In this document: one piece after another, positions 26,476 to 34,184 of the stretch
Position numbering within the stretch: position 1 is the first letter of the stretch
Layout of the letters: each line of letters starts with the position of its first letter
Assembly: GCA_030651695.1 (NCBI GenBank)
Contig: JAUSCD010000008.1
Span: 155,538 to 219,537 of the forward strand
DNA: 64,000 bases
Direction of reading: 5' to 3'
DNA from: Pseudohongiella sp.
GTDB lineage: Bacteria > Pseudomonadota > Gammaproteobacteria > Pseudomonadales > Pseudohongiellaceae
Notes under the pieces: model-generated
The model's database searches: none
What the model was told of the DNA's origin: nothing
The model's input: only the letters and a program-made list of their open reading frames with translations
Translations under genes and position numbers: made by a program

Positions 26476-28536
26476 ATGATAAGTACCAGAAAAAAGTTAC
26501 TGGCGGCCAGTATCGCTGCATTGCTTTCACAAGCAGGCATGAATTCGCTGCAAGCGCAGGAAGTGATCGACGAGATGGTTGTCACCACCGTGCGCATGTC
26601 CGAGCCACTACTGGTGGAAACCGATCCGCGCAAACCGCGCCAGCCACTTCCAGCCCATGATGGTGCGGATTTTCTGAAAACCATTCCCGGTTTTTCAGTG
26701 ATTCGTAAAGGTGGCGCTGATGGTGACCCAGTGTTCAGAGGTATGGCAGGTTCACGCCTGTCGCTTCAGGTTGACGGGGAGTCTGTACTTGGTGGTTGCG
26801 GTCATCGCATGGATCCACCTACTGCCTATATTTTCCCGGAAGCATTCGAAAGCATCCAAGTCATCAAAGGCCCACAAAGTGTACAACATGGCCCCGGCAA
26901 CGCTGCCGGCGTGGTCAAGTTCGAGCGTAACCGCACACGTGTGACTGAACCAACAGTAGCCATACATACCAGCGCACTGGGTGCCAGCTTTGGCCGTCAC
27001 GACGAAGTGCTGGATGCCAGTTATAAAACCCCTGAGTTCACTGTTCGCGCAATAGGAACCAACGCCGCCCAAAATAACTATAAAGATGGTGATGGCACCG
27101 AAGTACATTCCAACTATCAACGCTGGAGCACACAGCTATCTGCGGCGTGGACACCAACTGATACACAGTTTTATGAAATCACCGCCGGGCGCAGCGACGG
27201 CGAAGCCGCATACGCTGACCGCGGTATGGATGGCAGTCTGTTCGAGCGCGAGCACTACGGATTTAAAGGCAGCATCGATAACGTCAGTACGCTGGTCAGT
27301 AATATCGAATTTCAGTACTACTACCAATACATCGATCACGTGATGGACAACTACTCATTACGAACTCGCCCTGCAGGCGTAACCGAGCGCGCCATGAACC
27401 CGGACAGAGAGACTCGCGGCGGAAAATTTGCCGTGACCTTGCAACCTTTTGCGGGCCTGACCTGGGTAATGGGCATGGATGCACAGGGCAACAAACACAG
27501 CGATCGTAGCAGCATGAACATGGCGATGACTGATTACAGAAATCTGCTGCGCAAACGCGATGCGGAATTCAGCCAGACTGGGGCCTTTACCGAAGTCAGC
27601 TGGGATTACAACACCACCCAGACGCTGAGTGCCGGCGTTCGCGCAGATCGCTGGAGCGCCAAAGACCATCGTTCCATGGTGATGCTGACTCATATGATGA
27701 CATTGCCTAACCCAACAACCGGTATGAAGCGTGACGATACCTTGACCAGTGCCTTCGTGCGTCTGGAGTCCCAGCTCGGTGATATGCCGGGTACAGTTTA
27801 TGTAGGCGTTGGGCACAATGAACGCTTCCCCGACTACTGGGAACTGATCAGCAAGGAAAGTGCTGCGACCACCAGCGCGTTTAACAGCACTGATCCGGAA
27901 AAACTCACTCAGCTTGATGCTGGTTATATCTACAACCGTGGCAATCTGCGCGGCAGCTTCTCGGTGTTTTATAACGAGATTAAAGACTACATCCTGATTG
28001 ACTCTGCATTCAGAAAACCAGCTGCCATGATGGGTATGACTCGTGTAGCAACCATCGCACGCAATGTGGACGCCCGCAGCTGGGGTGCGGAAGCGGATTT
28101 CACCTACGGATTTGCCGACAACTGGCGCGCAGAACTGACGCTGGCATCAGTGCGCGGCGAAAACAAAACTGACAACCGCACGCTGGCTCAGTTACCTCCG
28201 CTGGAAGCCCGGCTCGGTGTGCATTACGACAACCAGACGTGGTCATTTGGTACCTTGCTGCGCGCCATTGGAAGCCAGGACCGGGTAGACATAGGCCGCG
28301 GCAATATAGCTGGTCAGGATTTCAGCGCTACCAACAGCGCCAACGTGCTGTCCATCAATGCGGGCTGGAAGCCGGCAGCACGCTGGATGGTGACGGCAGG
28401 TGTCGACAATGCGCTTGATAAAACCTATGCCGAACACATCAGCCGCGCCGGCACAGATGTAGCAGGTTACACCCAGATCGCACGTGTGAATGAGCCTGGC
28501 CGTACGCTGTGGATGAAGGCGCAGTTTACGTTCTGA
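26476..28536 (+). CDS. oprC: TonB-dependent copper receptor, OprC/NosA family
   Basis: 686 residues from the ATG at 26476, which follows GGGGAG; the frame opens earlier inside the YceI gene, but that part is spurious. The signal peptide ends SLQAQEV. The copper-receptor signature GGCGHRMDPPTAYIFPE is present, with a Cys-x-x-x-Met pair at C108/M112, and HVM at H288/M290. These four fall at a constant offset of 35 from the copper ligands C143, M147, H323 and M325 of Pseudomonas OprC as I remember them. Met-rich loops (MNMAMTDYR, THMMTLPNP, AAMMGMTR) fit copper binding. It imports copper across the outer membrane with TonB energy. Confidence 0.92.
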   Translation: MISTRKKLLAASIAALLSQAGMNSLQAQEVIDEMVVTTVRMSEPLLVETDPRKPRQPLPAHDGADFLKTIPGFSVIRKGGADGDPVFRGMAGSRLSLQVDGESVLGGCGHRMDPPTAYIFPEAFESIQVIKGPQSVQHGPGNAAGVVKFERNRTRVTEPTVAIHTSALGASFGRHDEVLDASYKTPEFTVRAIGTNAAQNNYKDGDGTEVHSNYQRWSTQLSAAWTPTDTQFYEITAGRSDGEAAYADRGMDGSLFEREHYGFKGSIDNVSTLVSNIEFQYYYQYIDHVMDNYSLRTRPAGVTERAMNPDRETRGGKFAVTLQPFAGLTWVMGMDAQGNKHSDRSSMNMAMTDYRNLLRKRDAEFSQTGAFTEVSWDYNTTQTLSAGVRADRWSAKDHRSMVMLTHMMTLPNPTTGMKRDDTLTSAFVRLESQLGDMPGTVYVGVGHNERFPDYWELISKESAATTSAFNSTDPEKLTQLDAGYIYNRGNLRGSFSVFYNEIKDYILIDSAFRKPAAMMGMTRVATIARNVDARSWGAEADFTYGFADNWRAELTLASVRGENKTDNRTLAQLPPLEARLGVHYDNQTWSFGTLLRAIGSQDRVDIGRGNIAGQDFSATNSANVLSINAGWKPAARWMVTAGVDNALDKTYAEHISRAGTDVAGYTQIARVNEPGRTLWMKAQFTF

Positions 28537-28542
28537 AGAAGC

Positions 28543-28628
28543 ATGGGGACGGAGGAGCACAGGAGTAAAGGGGGACGGAGGAGCAAGCTCCTCCGTCCCC
28601 CTTTACTCCTGTGCTCCTCCGTCCCCAT
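28543..28628. repeat. Palindromic repeat copy B: 86-bp perfect inverted repeat
   Basis: Arms of 42 bases each (28543-28584 and 28587-28628) match perfectly around an AA loop. Each arm holds two copies of GGGGACGGAGGAGC, at 28545-28558 and 28571-28584, separated by 12 bases. It fills the gap between the convergent copper receptor and IclR genes, and its last base is the first base of the IclR stop codon. As RNA it is a very stable hairpin on either strand and probably ends both transcripts. Confidence 0.9.
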
Positions 28629-29362
28629 CACCCACCCAGCGCCCGGCTCACATTGGCGCATGCGCTCAGCAATGGTTGCACCAGCTCTTGCATCTTCTCG
28701 TCGGTAAATCTTTCTTTTGACCCCGCCACGGCAATAGCCCCCACCGGCACCCCGTCCGGACCACAGATAACACCGGCCATGCTGTTTATCCCGGGCCTCC
28801 AATGACTACCCGACATTGCGTAGCCATTTTGTCGAATAGTCTTCAAATCACTGAGCAGGGTTTCCAGGCCGAACGGCGGACGCGGGGAAACAGCGTCGTA
28901 AAGACGTTGCGCACGCTGCGCAGCATCCGCATAAAACGCCATCATCACACGACCGGATATGGTCATCACAGCAGGTGCGCGCTCCCCTGCTGCAGTGCTG
29001 ATACGCAGTGGCGCAGAAGCTTCCATCTGATGAATATACAGGCAGTCATCGCCGTCGGGCGCTACCAGAGTAACTGTCTCCGTTGTGACCCCTTGCAGAG
29101 CATGCATAAATGCGATCGCGGCGCGCCGGAGTTGGTTGCGCTTCATCACCTGCATACCCAACTCCCAGACTTTCAGACTGGCCTCATAAGTTCCATTTTC
29201 CAGACGGCGAACATAACCTGCACTAACCAGCGTTCCTAACGTGCGATGGACATTGCTTTTGGGCAGGGCCAGCTTCGTTGCCAGCGCAGATACACCAACG
29301 GGAACCGGTGACTGTGTCAGCAACTCGAGTAAAGTCAGCCCTTTCAGCAAAGTGCTATCCAC
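28628..29362 (-). CDS. IclR family transcriptional regulator
   Basis: 244 residues. The N-terminal winged helix-turn-helix spans about residues 1-60 (LTLLELLTQSPVPVGVSALA, LPKSNVHRTLGTLVSAGYV). The C-terminal effector domain carries ETVTLVAPDGDDCLYIHQ, RISTAAGERAPAVMTISGR and GPDGVPVGAIAVAGSKERF. The start is GTG at 29360-29362 with GAGGA upstream. It is divergent from the carboxylesterase gene, and a dyad typical for an operator lies in between. IclR proteins bind small aromatic or carboxylic acids, so it probably represses or activates the esterase unit in response to its product. Confidence 0.9.
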   Translation of the reverse strand: MDSTLLKGLTLLELLTQSPVPVGVSALATKLALPKSNVHRTLGTLVSAGYVRRLENGTYEASLKVWELGMQVMKRNQLRRAAIAFMHALQGVTTETVTLVAPDGDDCLYIHQMEASAPLRISTAAGERAPAVMTISGRVMMAFYADAAQRAQRLYDAVSPRPPFGLETLLSDLKTIRQNGYAMSGSHWRPGINSMAGVICGPDGVPVGAIAVAGSKERFTDEKMQELVQPLLSACANVSRALGG

Positions 29363-29551
29363 ATCGGTTCCTCATCTGTGTTGCGCGCAACTCTGGTAGT
29401 CAGTTCATTGAAACCTGCACAATCAGCAGGCGACGTTCCATATAGTAGAACAGCCACATCCGTATTACATCGACAATTTCCAACCGTTCGCAGTAAGGCG
29501 CTTGAGCACTAATCACCCAATCTGCTAGCTTAGCCAAAGATAATAGAACTT

Positions 29552-29570
29552 TGTTCCAATATTCGGAACA
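29552..29570. promoter_or_regulatory. Likely IclR-type operator TGTTCC-N7-GGAACA
   Basis: A perfect dyad with 6-base arms and a 7-base AT-rich centre, 48 bases before the carboxylesterase start and about 190 bases from the divergent regulator start. A GATAAT hexamer at 29539-29544 could be the -10 element. That would place the dyad over the start site of transcription and favour repression. Confidence 0.5.
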
Positions 29571-29617
29571 TAAAAAGCACGTTAGACAATACTCATCAGA
29601 TCAGGGGCCCACCGATC

Positions 29618-31231
29618 ATGAAAAACACCGCTATGGATCGCAGACAGTTTATTGCACGCAGCTTTATTGTTACCGCCGCAGGCGTACTCGCACCACGGCT
29701 GGTATTCGCCAACACGGAACCCGTAGTGGAAACTGCTCAGGGCAGCGTCAGAGGCCGACTGAACGAAGCAGGCATCAATGTCTTTAAAGGCATGCGCTAC
29801 GGTCAGGCGCCACGCTTTATGCCACCGGTAGCGCCGACTCCCTGGGCGGGAATTCAGGACGCGTTTGATTACGGCGACCAGAGCCCGCAAGCTCGTACGC
29901 GGCTGGCCAGCTCAGAACCGATGACCGACGATTGTCTGCGCATCAACGTATGGACTCCCGGGCTGGATCAGGCCAAACGTCCGGTATTGTTATGGTTTCA
30001 CGGAGGCGGATTTGAAGCCGGTTCAGGCTCCAGTCCGCTGTATGAAGGCACCCGCATGGCACGCCGTGGTGATGTTGTAGTGGCCACCATCAACCACCGG
30101 CTGAATGTTTTTGGACACTGCCATCTGGGCAATATACTGGGTGAGGAGTTTGAGCAATCCGGCAATGTCGGTTATCTGGATCTGATCCGCGCCATGAACT
30201 GGGTCAAAGAAAATATTGCAGGCTTTGGCGGCGACCCTGACAACGTCATGATTTATGGTCAGTCCGGCGGTGGCCGCAAAGTCAGTCTGTGTTATGCGGG
30301 ACAGGATGCACAAAGCCTGTTCCAAAAAGGAGTCGTGCAAAGCGGTTCACACCTGAAATTACAGAGCGTCGAGCGGGCCGATGAACTCACCCGCTCTCTT
30401 TTGTCCGAGCTTGGTATCAGTGCGGCCAATGCAAGGCAATTACAACAGATCGACATCGAAACACTGTCCGCCGCACAGCGCAAAGTGATTGCTGCCGCAG
30501 GTGCACGTTTCTCGCCCGTACTGGACAACAAAACATTTATTGCTCACCCATGGCTGCCGGATGCGCCGACCATATCCAGCCGCATACCCATGATGCTGGG
30601 CACTACACGCACTGAACTGTCCAACCAGATGGGCACCATTCCCGGCATTTTTGACATGAGTGTTGCAGAGGCCAAAGAACGCCTGAATGGTTTTCTGGAC
30701 GAAGGTGATGTTGATGAAGCATGGGAAATTTTCCAGGCTTCACGCCCGCAGGCCAATCCTTCAGAAGTGTTTTTTACGATTGTGTCCGCCCGCGGTTATG
30801 TGCGCGATCAGACCATTATGGCTGAACAACGGGTTCATGCAGGCAGCACCGACAATACTTACGTATACCGTTTAATGTGGCGACAGCCTGTTGAGGGCGG
30901 GCGCCGGGTGTCCCAACACTCCCTTGACCTGCCATTTATGTTCGACAACGTTGCCGCCGGAGCCCAGATGACGGGACCGGACACGGAACAGACACGAGCG
31001 ATGGCTGACAGCATGGCCAATAGCTGGCTGGCCTTTGCACGCAGCGGCAATCCAAACAATAGCAGTGTACCTGCCTGGGCTGCCTATGATCTGGAACGGC
31101 GCAACACCATGCTGTTTGATGTTCCCAGCACGGCGGTTGATGATCCCCACAAAGAGGAGCGCTTGTTTATGGCACGTTACGCAAGCCAACAGGATGGTGG
31201 TAACGCATTACATCGCCAGAACATGGACTAA
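29618..31231 (+). CDS. Type B carboxylesterase, exported
   Basis: 537 residues. The N-terminus MDRRQFIARSF plus a hydrophobic stretch ending VFA resembles a Tat signal (RRxFI). Core features of the carboxylesterase/cholinesterase family are EDCL-like DDCLRINVWTP, oxyanion loop HGGGF at 128-132, NHRLNVFGH, the nucleophile elbow GQSGGG with Ser216, and QHSLDLPFMF with the catalytic His. The elbow differs from the usual GESAGG. It hydrolyses carboxylic esters; the substrate is unknown. It heads a small plus-strand group with an alpha/beta hydrolase 64 bases further on and is divergent from the IclR regulator. Confidence 0.9.
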   Translation: MKNTAMDRRQFIARSFIVTAAGVLAPRLVFANTEPVVETAQGSVRGRLNEAGINVFKGMRYGQAPRFMPPVAPTPWAGIQDAFDYGDQSPQARTRLASSEPMTDDCLRINVWTPGLDQAKRPVLLWFHGGGFEAGSGSSPLYEGTRMARRGDVVVATINHRLNVFGHCHLGNILGEEFEQSGNVGYLDLIRAMNWVKENIAGFGGDPDNVMIYGQSGGGRKVSLCYAGQDAQSLFQKGVVQSGSHLKLQSVERADELTRSLLSELGISAANARQLQQIDIETLSAAQRKVIAAAGARFSPVLDNKTFIAHPWLPDAPTISSRIPMMLGTTRTELSNQMGTIPGIFDMSVAEAKERLNGFLDEGDVDEAWEIFQASRPQANPSEVFFTIVSARGYVRDQTIMAEQRVHAGSTDNTYVYRLMWRQPVEGGRRVSQHSLDLPFMFDNVAAGAQMTGPDTEQTRAMADSMANSWLAFARSGNPNNSSVPAWAAYDLERRNTMLFDVPSTAVDDPHKEERLFMARYASQQDGGNALHRQNMD

Positions 31232-31295
31232 GTGGTTTATATCAACACAACAAACATTTTTATCAATTGCAAAAGCAGTGCAGGAGCACCGATAG

Positions 31296-32186
31296 ATGAC
31301 CATGTTAAGGGTATCACCGTACGAGCAATTCAATTCTCCGCGCAAGGATCAGGCTTGCGTCAGCAGCGGCAGAAAACGCACTGGTTTTTTACTGGCACTC
31401 CTGCTCGGAATAGGTACAGCAATGAGCAGTTTTTTTGCATCTGATGCCTCTGCACAGTCCAGCACCGGCGAATTAAAAGTCATCTCTGAAAATATTGAGG
31501 CCGGCATCAAGGAAACCCGCTTTGATATCGAAGTGGATGGCGTCATTGTGCCCGGCATTTTATGGACACCGGAAGGCGCTGAGGGCACGCGTCCTCTGGT
31601 GGTATTCGGACATGGCGGGCGACAGCACAAACGTGTCAGTAACATCCTGAGAATGGCCCGCGATCTTGTCAGCAATGAACATTACGCTGTAATGGCCATT
31701 GATGGCTTCGGACATGGAGACCGTGCAGCAGCAAACGAAGCCGAGCGTCGTGATCGTGCAGAAGAAAACATGACTGCAGAATCCATGGCAGCCATCGACG
31801 CGGTACAAAAACTGAGCTACGTCGGCGAAGGCCCGATCGGATACTGGGGCGTATCCATGGGCACCCGTTTTGGTGTGCCGCTGGTTGCCGCAGACTCCCG
31901 CTTTAAAGCGGCAGTATTTGGTTTGTTTGGACTGTTTCCCGAAGGCAGCACAGTGCCTGTTGGTTGGGGAGATGATGCACGCAGCATCACGGTGCCGCTG
32001 ATTTTTGTGTACCAGCGCAGTGATACTCTGATGACTTTGCAGAACGGTATAGATCTGTTTGACGCGTTTGGCTCCACCGAAAAAGCCATGCACATCAATC
32101 CCGGTGGTCACACCGCCATACCGGTATCAGAGCGCGAAAAGTGGAAGCCGTTTTTTGTAAGTCATTTAGGCAAAGCCCGCTTGTAG
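31296..32186 (+). CDS. Exported alpha/beta hydrolase
   Basis: 296 residues. A hydrophobic stretch at about 30-47 ends at SDASA-QSS, preceded by an unusually long basic n-region of 29 residues. Catalytic elements are the oxyanion loop VFGHGGRQ, the nucleophile elbow GYWGVSMGT (Ser187), Asp243 in QRSDTL and His272 in GGHTAIP. It resembles dienelactone hydrolase or acyl-peptide esterase types. It probably works on the product of, or the same ester as, the preceding carboxylesterase. CAGGAG lies upstream of the ATG. A later start is possible given the long n-region, but none has a good ribosome site. Confidence 0.82.
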   Translation: MTMLRVSPYEQFNSPRKDQACVSSGRKRTGFLLALLLGIGTAMSSFFASDASAQSSTGELKVISENIEAGIKETRFDIEVDGVIVPGILWTPEGAEGTRPLVVFGHGGRQHKRVSNILRMARDLVSNEHYAVMAIDGFGHGDRAAANEAERRDRAEENMTAESMAAIDAVQKLSYVGEGPIGYWGVSMGTRFGVPLVAADSRFKAAVFGLFGLFPEGSTVPVGWGDDARSITVPLIFVYQRSDTLMTLQNGIDLFDAFGSTEKAMHINPGGHTAIPVSEREKWKPFFVSHLGKARL

Positions 32187-32194
32187 AGTTTGAG

Positions 32195-32224
32195 GGGGAC
32201 GGAGGAGCAAGCTCCTCCGTCCCC
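32195..32224. repeat. Palindromic repeat copy C
   Basis: GGGGACGGAGGAGC at 32195-32208, AA loop, and its exact complement at 32211-32224. Located 8 bases after the alpha/beta hydrolase stop and before the cyclophilin gene on the same strand. There is no clear T-run, so it may act as a 3'-end stabiliser or weak terminator. Confidence 0.85.
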
Positions 32225-32291
32225 ATTTGATCCCTCAATCCCTCTCTTGTAGTATGCCCTCCACTTTTAGTGTTTCAGGGTTGCTCAAAAA

Positions 32292-33212
32292 ATGCTTTTT
32301 CGCTTTTATTCCCGTCTTCCAATACTTCTCTGCGCCCTCGTGCTTTTTCCGCTGTCTGCATGGGCCGGCACGGTCGTGCGCGTCAATACACCTCTGGGTG
32401 AGTTCTTCATCGAAATGCTTGATGAGACAACACCGGGGACCGTGCGCAACTTCCTCAATTATGTCGAGAGTGAGCAATACAACGGAACAGTGGTACACCG
32501 GCTGGTCCCGGGCTTTGTGATTCAGGGCGGTTGGCTGACTTATGACGAAGCTAGCATGACATTTACGCCAATTCCGTCGCGGGGCAATATTCAAAACGAA
32601 TTCAGAGTATCCAACCAGCGCGGCACTATCGCCATGGCCAAGGTCGGTGGTGATCCGGACAGTGCAAACAGCCAATGGTTTATCAATTTGGGCAATAACA
32701 GCGGACTGGACACCAATAATGGTGGTTTCACTGTATTCGGCCGGGTCATGGGCAATGGCATGCAGGTTGTGGATGCCATTGCAGCACTGCCGCCACTGTA
32801 TGTATTACAGGGCATGGATCCATTTCCGCTGATCAATTACACCAGTGGCTCGCTGCTGAGCAGACATCTGGTTGATATCAATATGAGTGTGGCCGGCCGC
32901 ACAGATGGCTTACCTGCCACATTCCGACCTGAAACCGGTGATCTGCACCTGTTTGTAGATGCCGGCGAGCTTGGTCTGCTTTCCGTCAGACTTTCTGTGA
33001 TCAGTGAAGAGCCAGATATCGTCATCAAACTGGATCCCGCCTCCTTGTTTGGACTCGAGCGCAGCGTGCAAGGCATGGCGGTGTTTAACAACGTCAGTGG
33101 ACTGCTCACAATACCTGAGCTGCGCGTCAACGGCGAAATTGCCTGGCGCAACGTGCGCTTTGTTCTGGTCAACGCCGAAGAACTTTTGTTTAAGCTGGTA
33201 GGGGTCGACTGA
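32292..33212 (+). CDS. Periplasmic cyclophilin-type peptidyl-prolyl isomerase
   Basis: 306 residues with a signal peptide ending SAWA-GTV. The cyclophilin core covers about residues 25-200: TPLGEFFIEMLDETTPGTVRNF, VVHRLVPGFVIQGG (the FxxQ-like catalytic region), NQRGTIAMAKVGGDPDSANSQWFINLG and FTVFGRVMGNGMQVVDAI. A C-terminal extension of about 100 residues is not part of cyclophilin and has no family I recognise. It catalyses proline isomerisation in the periplasm. The gene lies between repeat copies C and D, so it is probably an independent transcript. Confidence 0.9.
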   Translation: MLFRFYSRLPILLCALVLFPLSAWAGTVVRVNTPLGEFFIEMLDETTPGTVRNFLNYVESEQYNGTVVHRLVPGFVIQGGWLTYDEASMTFTPIPSRGNIQNEFRVSNQRGTIAMAKVGGDPDSANSQWFINLGNNSGLDTNNGGFTVFGRVMGNGMQVVDAIAALPPLYVLQGMDPFPLINYTSGSLLSRHLVDINMSVAGRTDGLPATFRPETGDLHLFVDAGELGLLSVRLSVISEEPDIVIKLDPASLFGLERSVQGMAVFNNVSGLLTIPELRVNGEIAWRNVRFVLVNAEELLFKLVGVD

Positions 33213-33232
33213 CAGCGGCAGGTGGTAATAGG

Positions 33233-33308
33233 GTAATGGGGACGGAGGAGTAATTGGGGACGGAGGAGCAAGCTCCTCCGTCCCCAATTACTCCTCCGTC
33301 CCCATTAC
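33233..33308. repeat. Palindromic repeat copy D: 76-bp perfect inverted repeat
   Basis: Arms of 37 bases (33233-33269 and 33272-33308) match perfectly around an AA loop. Each arm holds GGGGACGGAGGAG (33238-33250) and GGGGACGGAGGAGC (33256-33269), separated by TAATT. It occupies the space between two convergent genes, beginning 20 bases after the cyclophilin stop. Confidence 0.9.
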
Positions 33309-33319
33309 TCATTTACCAC

Positions 33320-34093
33320 TCAGGGAATAAATATCTCACGGTGATACCAAGGTGTTGAGGTAATCCCGGTTAACACTTCCGAACCGTCAAACAGACGTGA
33401 ATACAGCGGGCCCTGCGCCCGAAAACTCATAGACTCTATGCGACTGTCAGGTGCACCCGGCACACCTAACGGGTCACTGGTCTGATCAATTTTGTATGTG
33501 CGCGTAAATCCTGTGCTCACGCCAGACCTGATCACAATAGTGGATTGCTGCCTGACCGGGACGGCCTGCTGGTAACCGAGCGTGAAACTGACGCTGTCAC
33601 CACTGACCGAGGCCATTTGCCAGTTCTCCTGCACCCGACTACTCTGCTCACCGTCTCCGGTCAGGAATCGTTCAGCACGCGCGTCCACCGCTTGCTGATA
33701 GACTTCATAGGCACCAGCACCTTCGGGTGAAATTCCGTTGATGATCATGGGTCCCGACTGACCTGTCTCCTGATTTCTCGCCTGTACTGACATCACCATA
33801 TAACGGCTGCTGCCGGTACCTACCGGCTGGCCTTGCGGATCCAGTACCACATGGCGATCCATGAAGGTAACTGTCAGGTTCACCATGTCAGCAGCATCTG
33901 CAACCGCTGCCACAGTCCATCCATCAGGCAGCATTGAGCGCACAACGCCGGCGTTGACACGGAAACCCAACGAGGTGCGCGTCTCAGCGCTCCATTCGAC
34001 ATAAGCCTGATCCTGCGCCAATGCCAGTGCAGGCCCTGCCAGAGTTATAAGTACATACAAACCTGCACGTTTGATCAGTTTTATAAATGCCAT
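33320..34093 (-). CDS. Secreted protein of unknown function
   Basis: 257 residues from the ATG at 34093, with a signal peptide ending ALALA-QDQ. The stretch TSLGFRVNAGVVRSMLPDGWTVAA recalls the start of the acetoacetate-decarboxylase-like fold (DUF2071/ADC type). The remainder, ending WYHREIFIP, does not let me confirm this. No catalytic residue is evident. It lies downstream of the SQR fusion gene on the same strand with a gap of 91 bases, so it could belong to the sulfur unit or be separate. The ribosome site is weak. Confidence 0.55.
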   Translation of the reverse strand: MAFIKLIKRAGLYVLITLAGPALALAQDQAYVEWSAETRTSLGFRVNAGVVRSMLPDGWTVAAVADAADMVNLTVTFMDRHVVLDPQGQPVGTGSSRYMVMSVQARNQETGQSGPMIINGISPEGAGAYEVYQQAVDARAERFLTGDGEQSSRVQENWQMASVSGDSVSFTLGYQQAVPVRQQSTIVIRSGVSTGFTRTYKIDQTSDPLGVPGAPDSRIESMSFRAQGPLYSRLFDGSEVLTGITSTPWYHREIFIP

Positions 34094-34184
34094 TTGAGTT
34101 TCCGCCGCAAAAAAAGTTTTGATCACGGCATAGTATCAGACAGCCGGCCGATTACGAGTTGCACACACGCCATGGCCGGCAGAA

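Noticed and set aside
28543..33308. Repeat copies as a CRISPR array
   Set aside because: Units are inverted, few, without regular unique spacers, and no cas genes are present.
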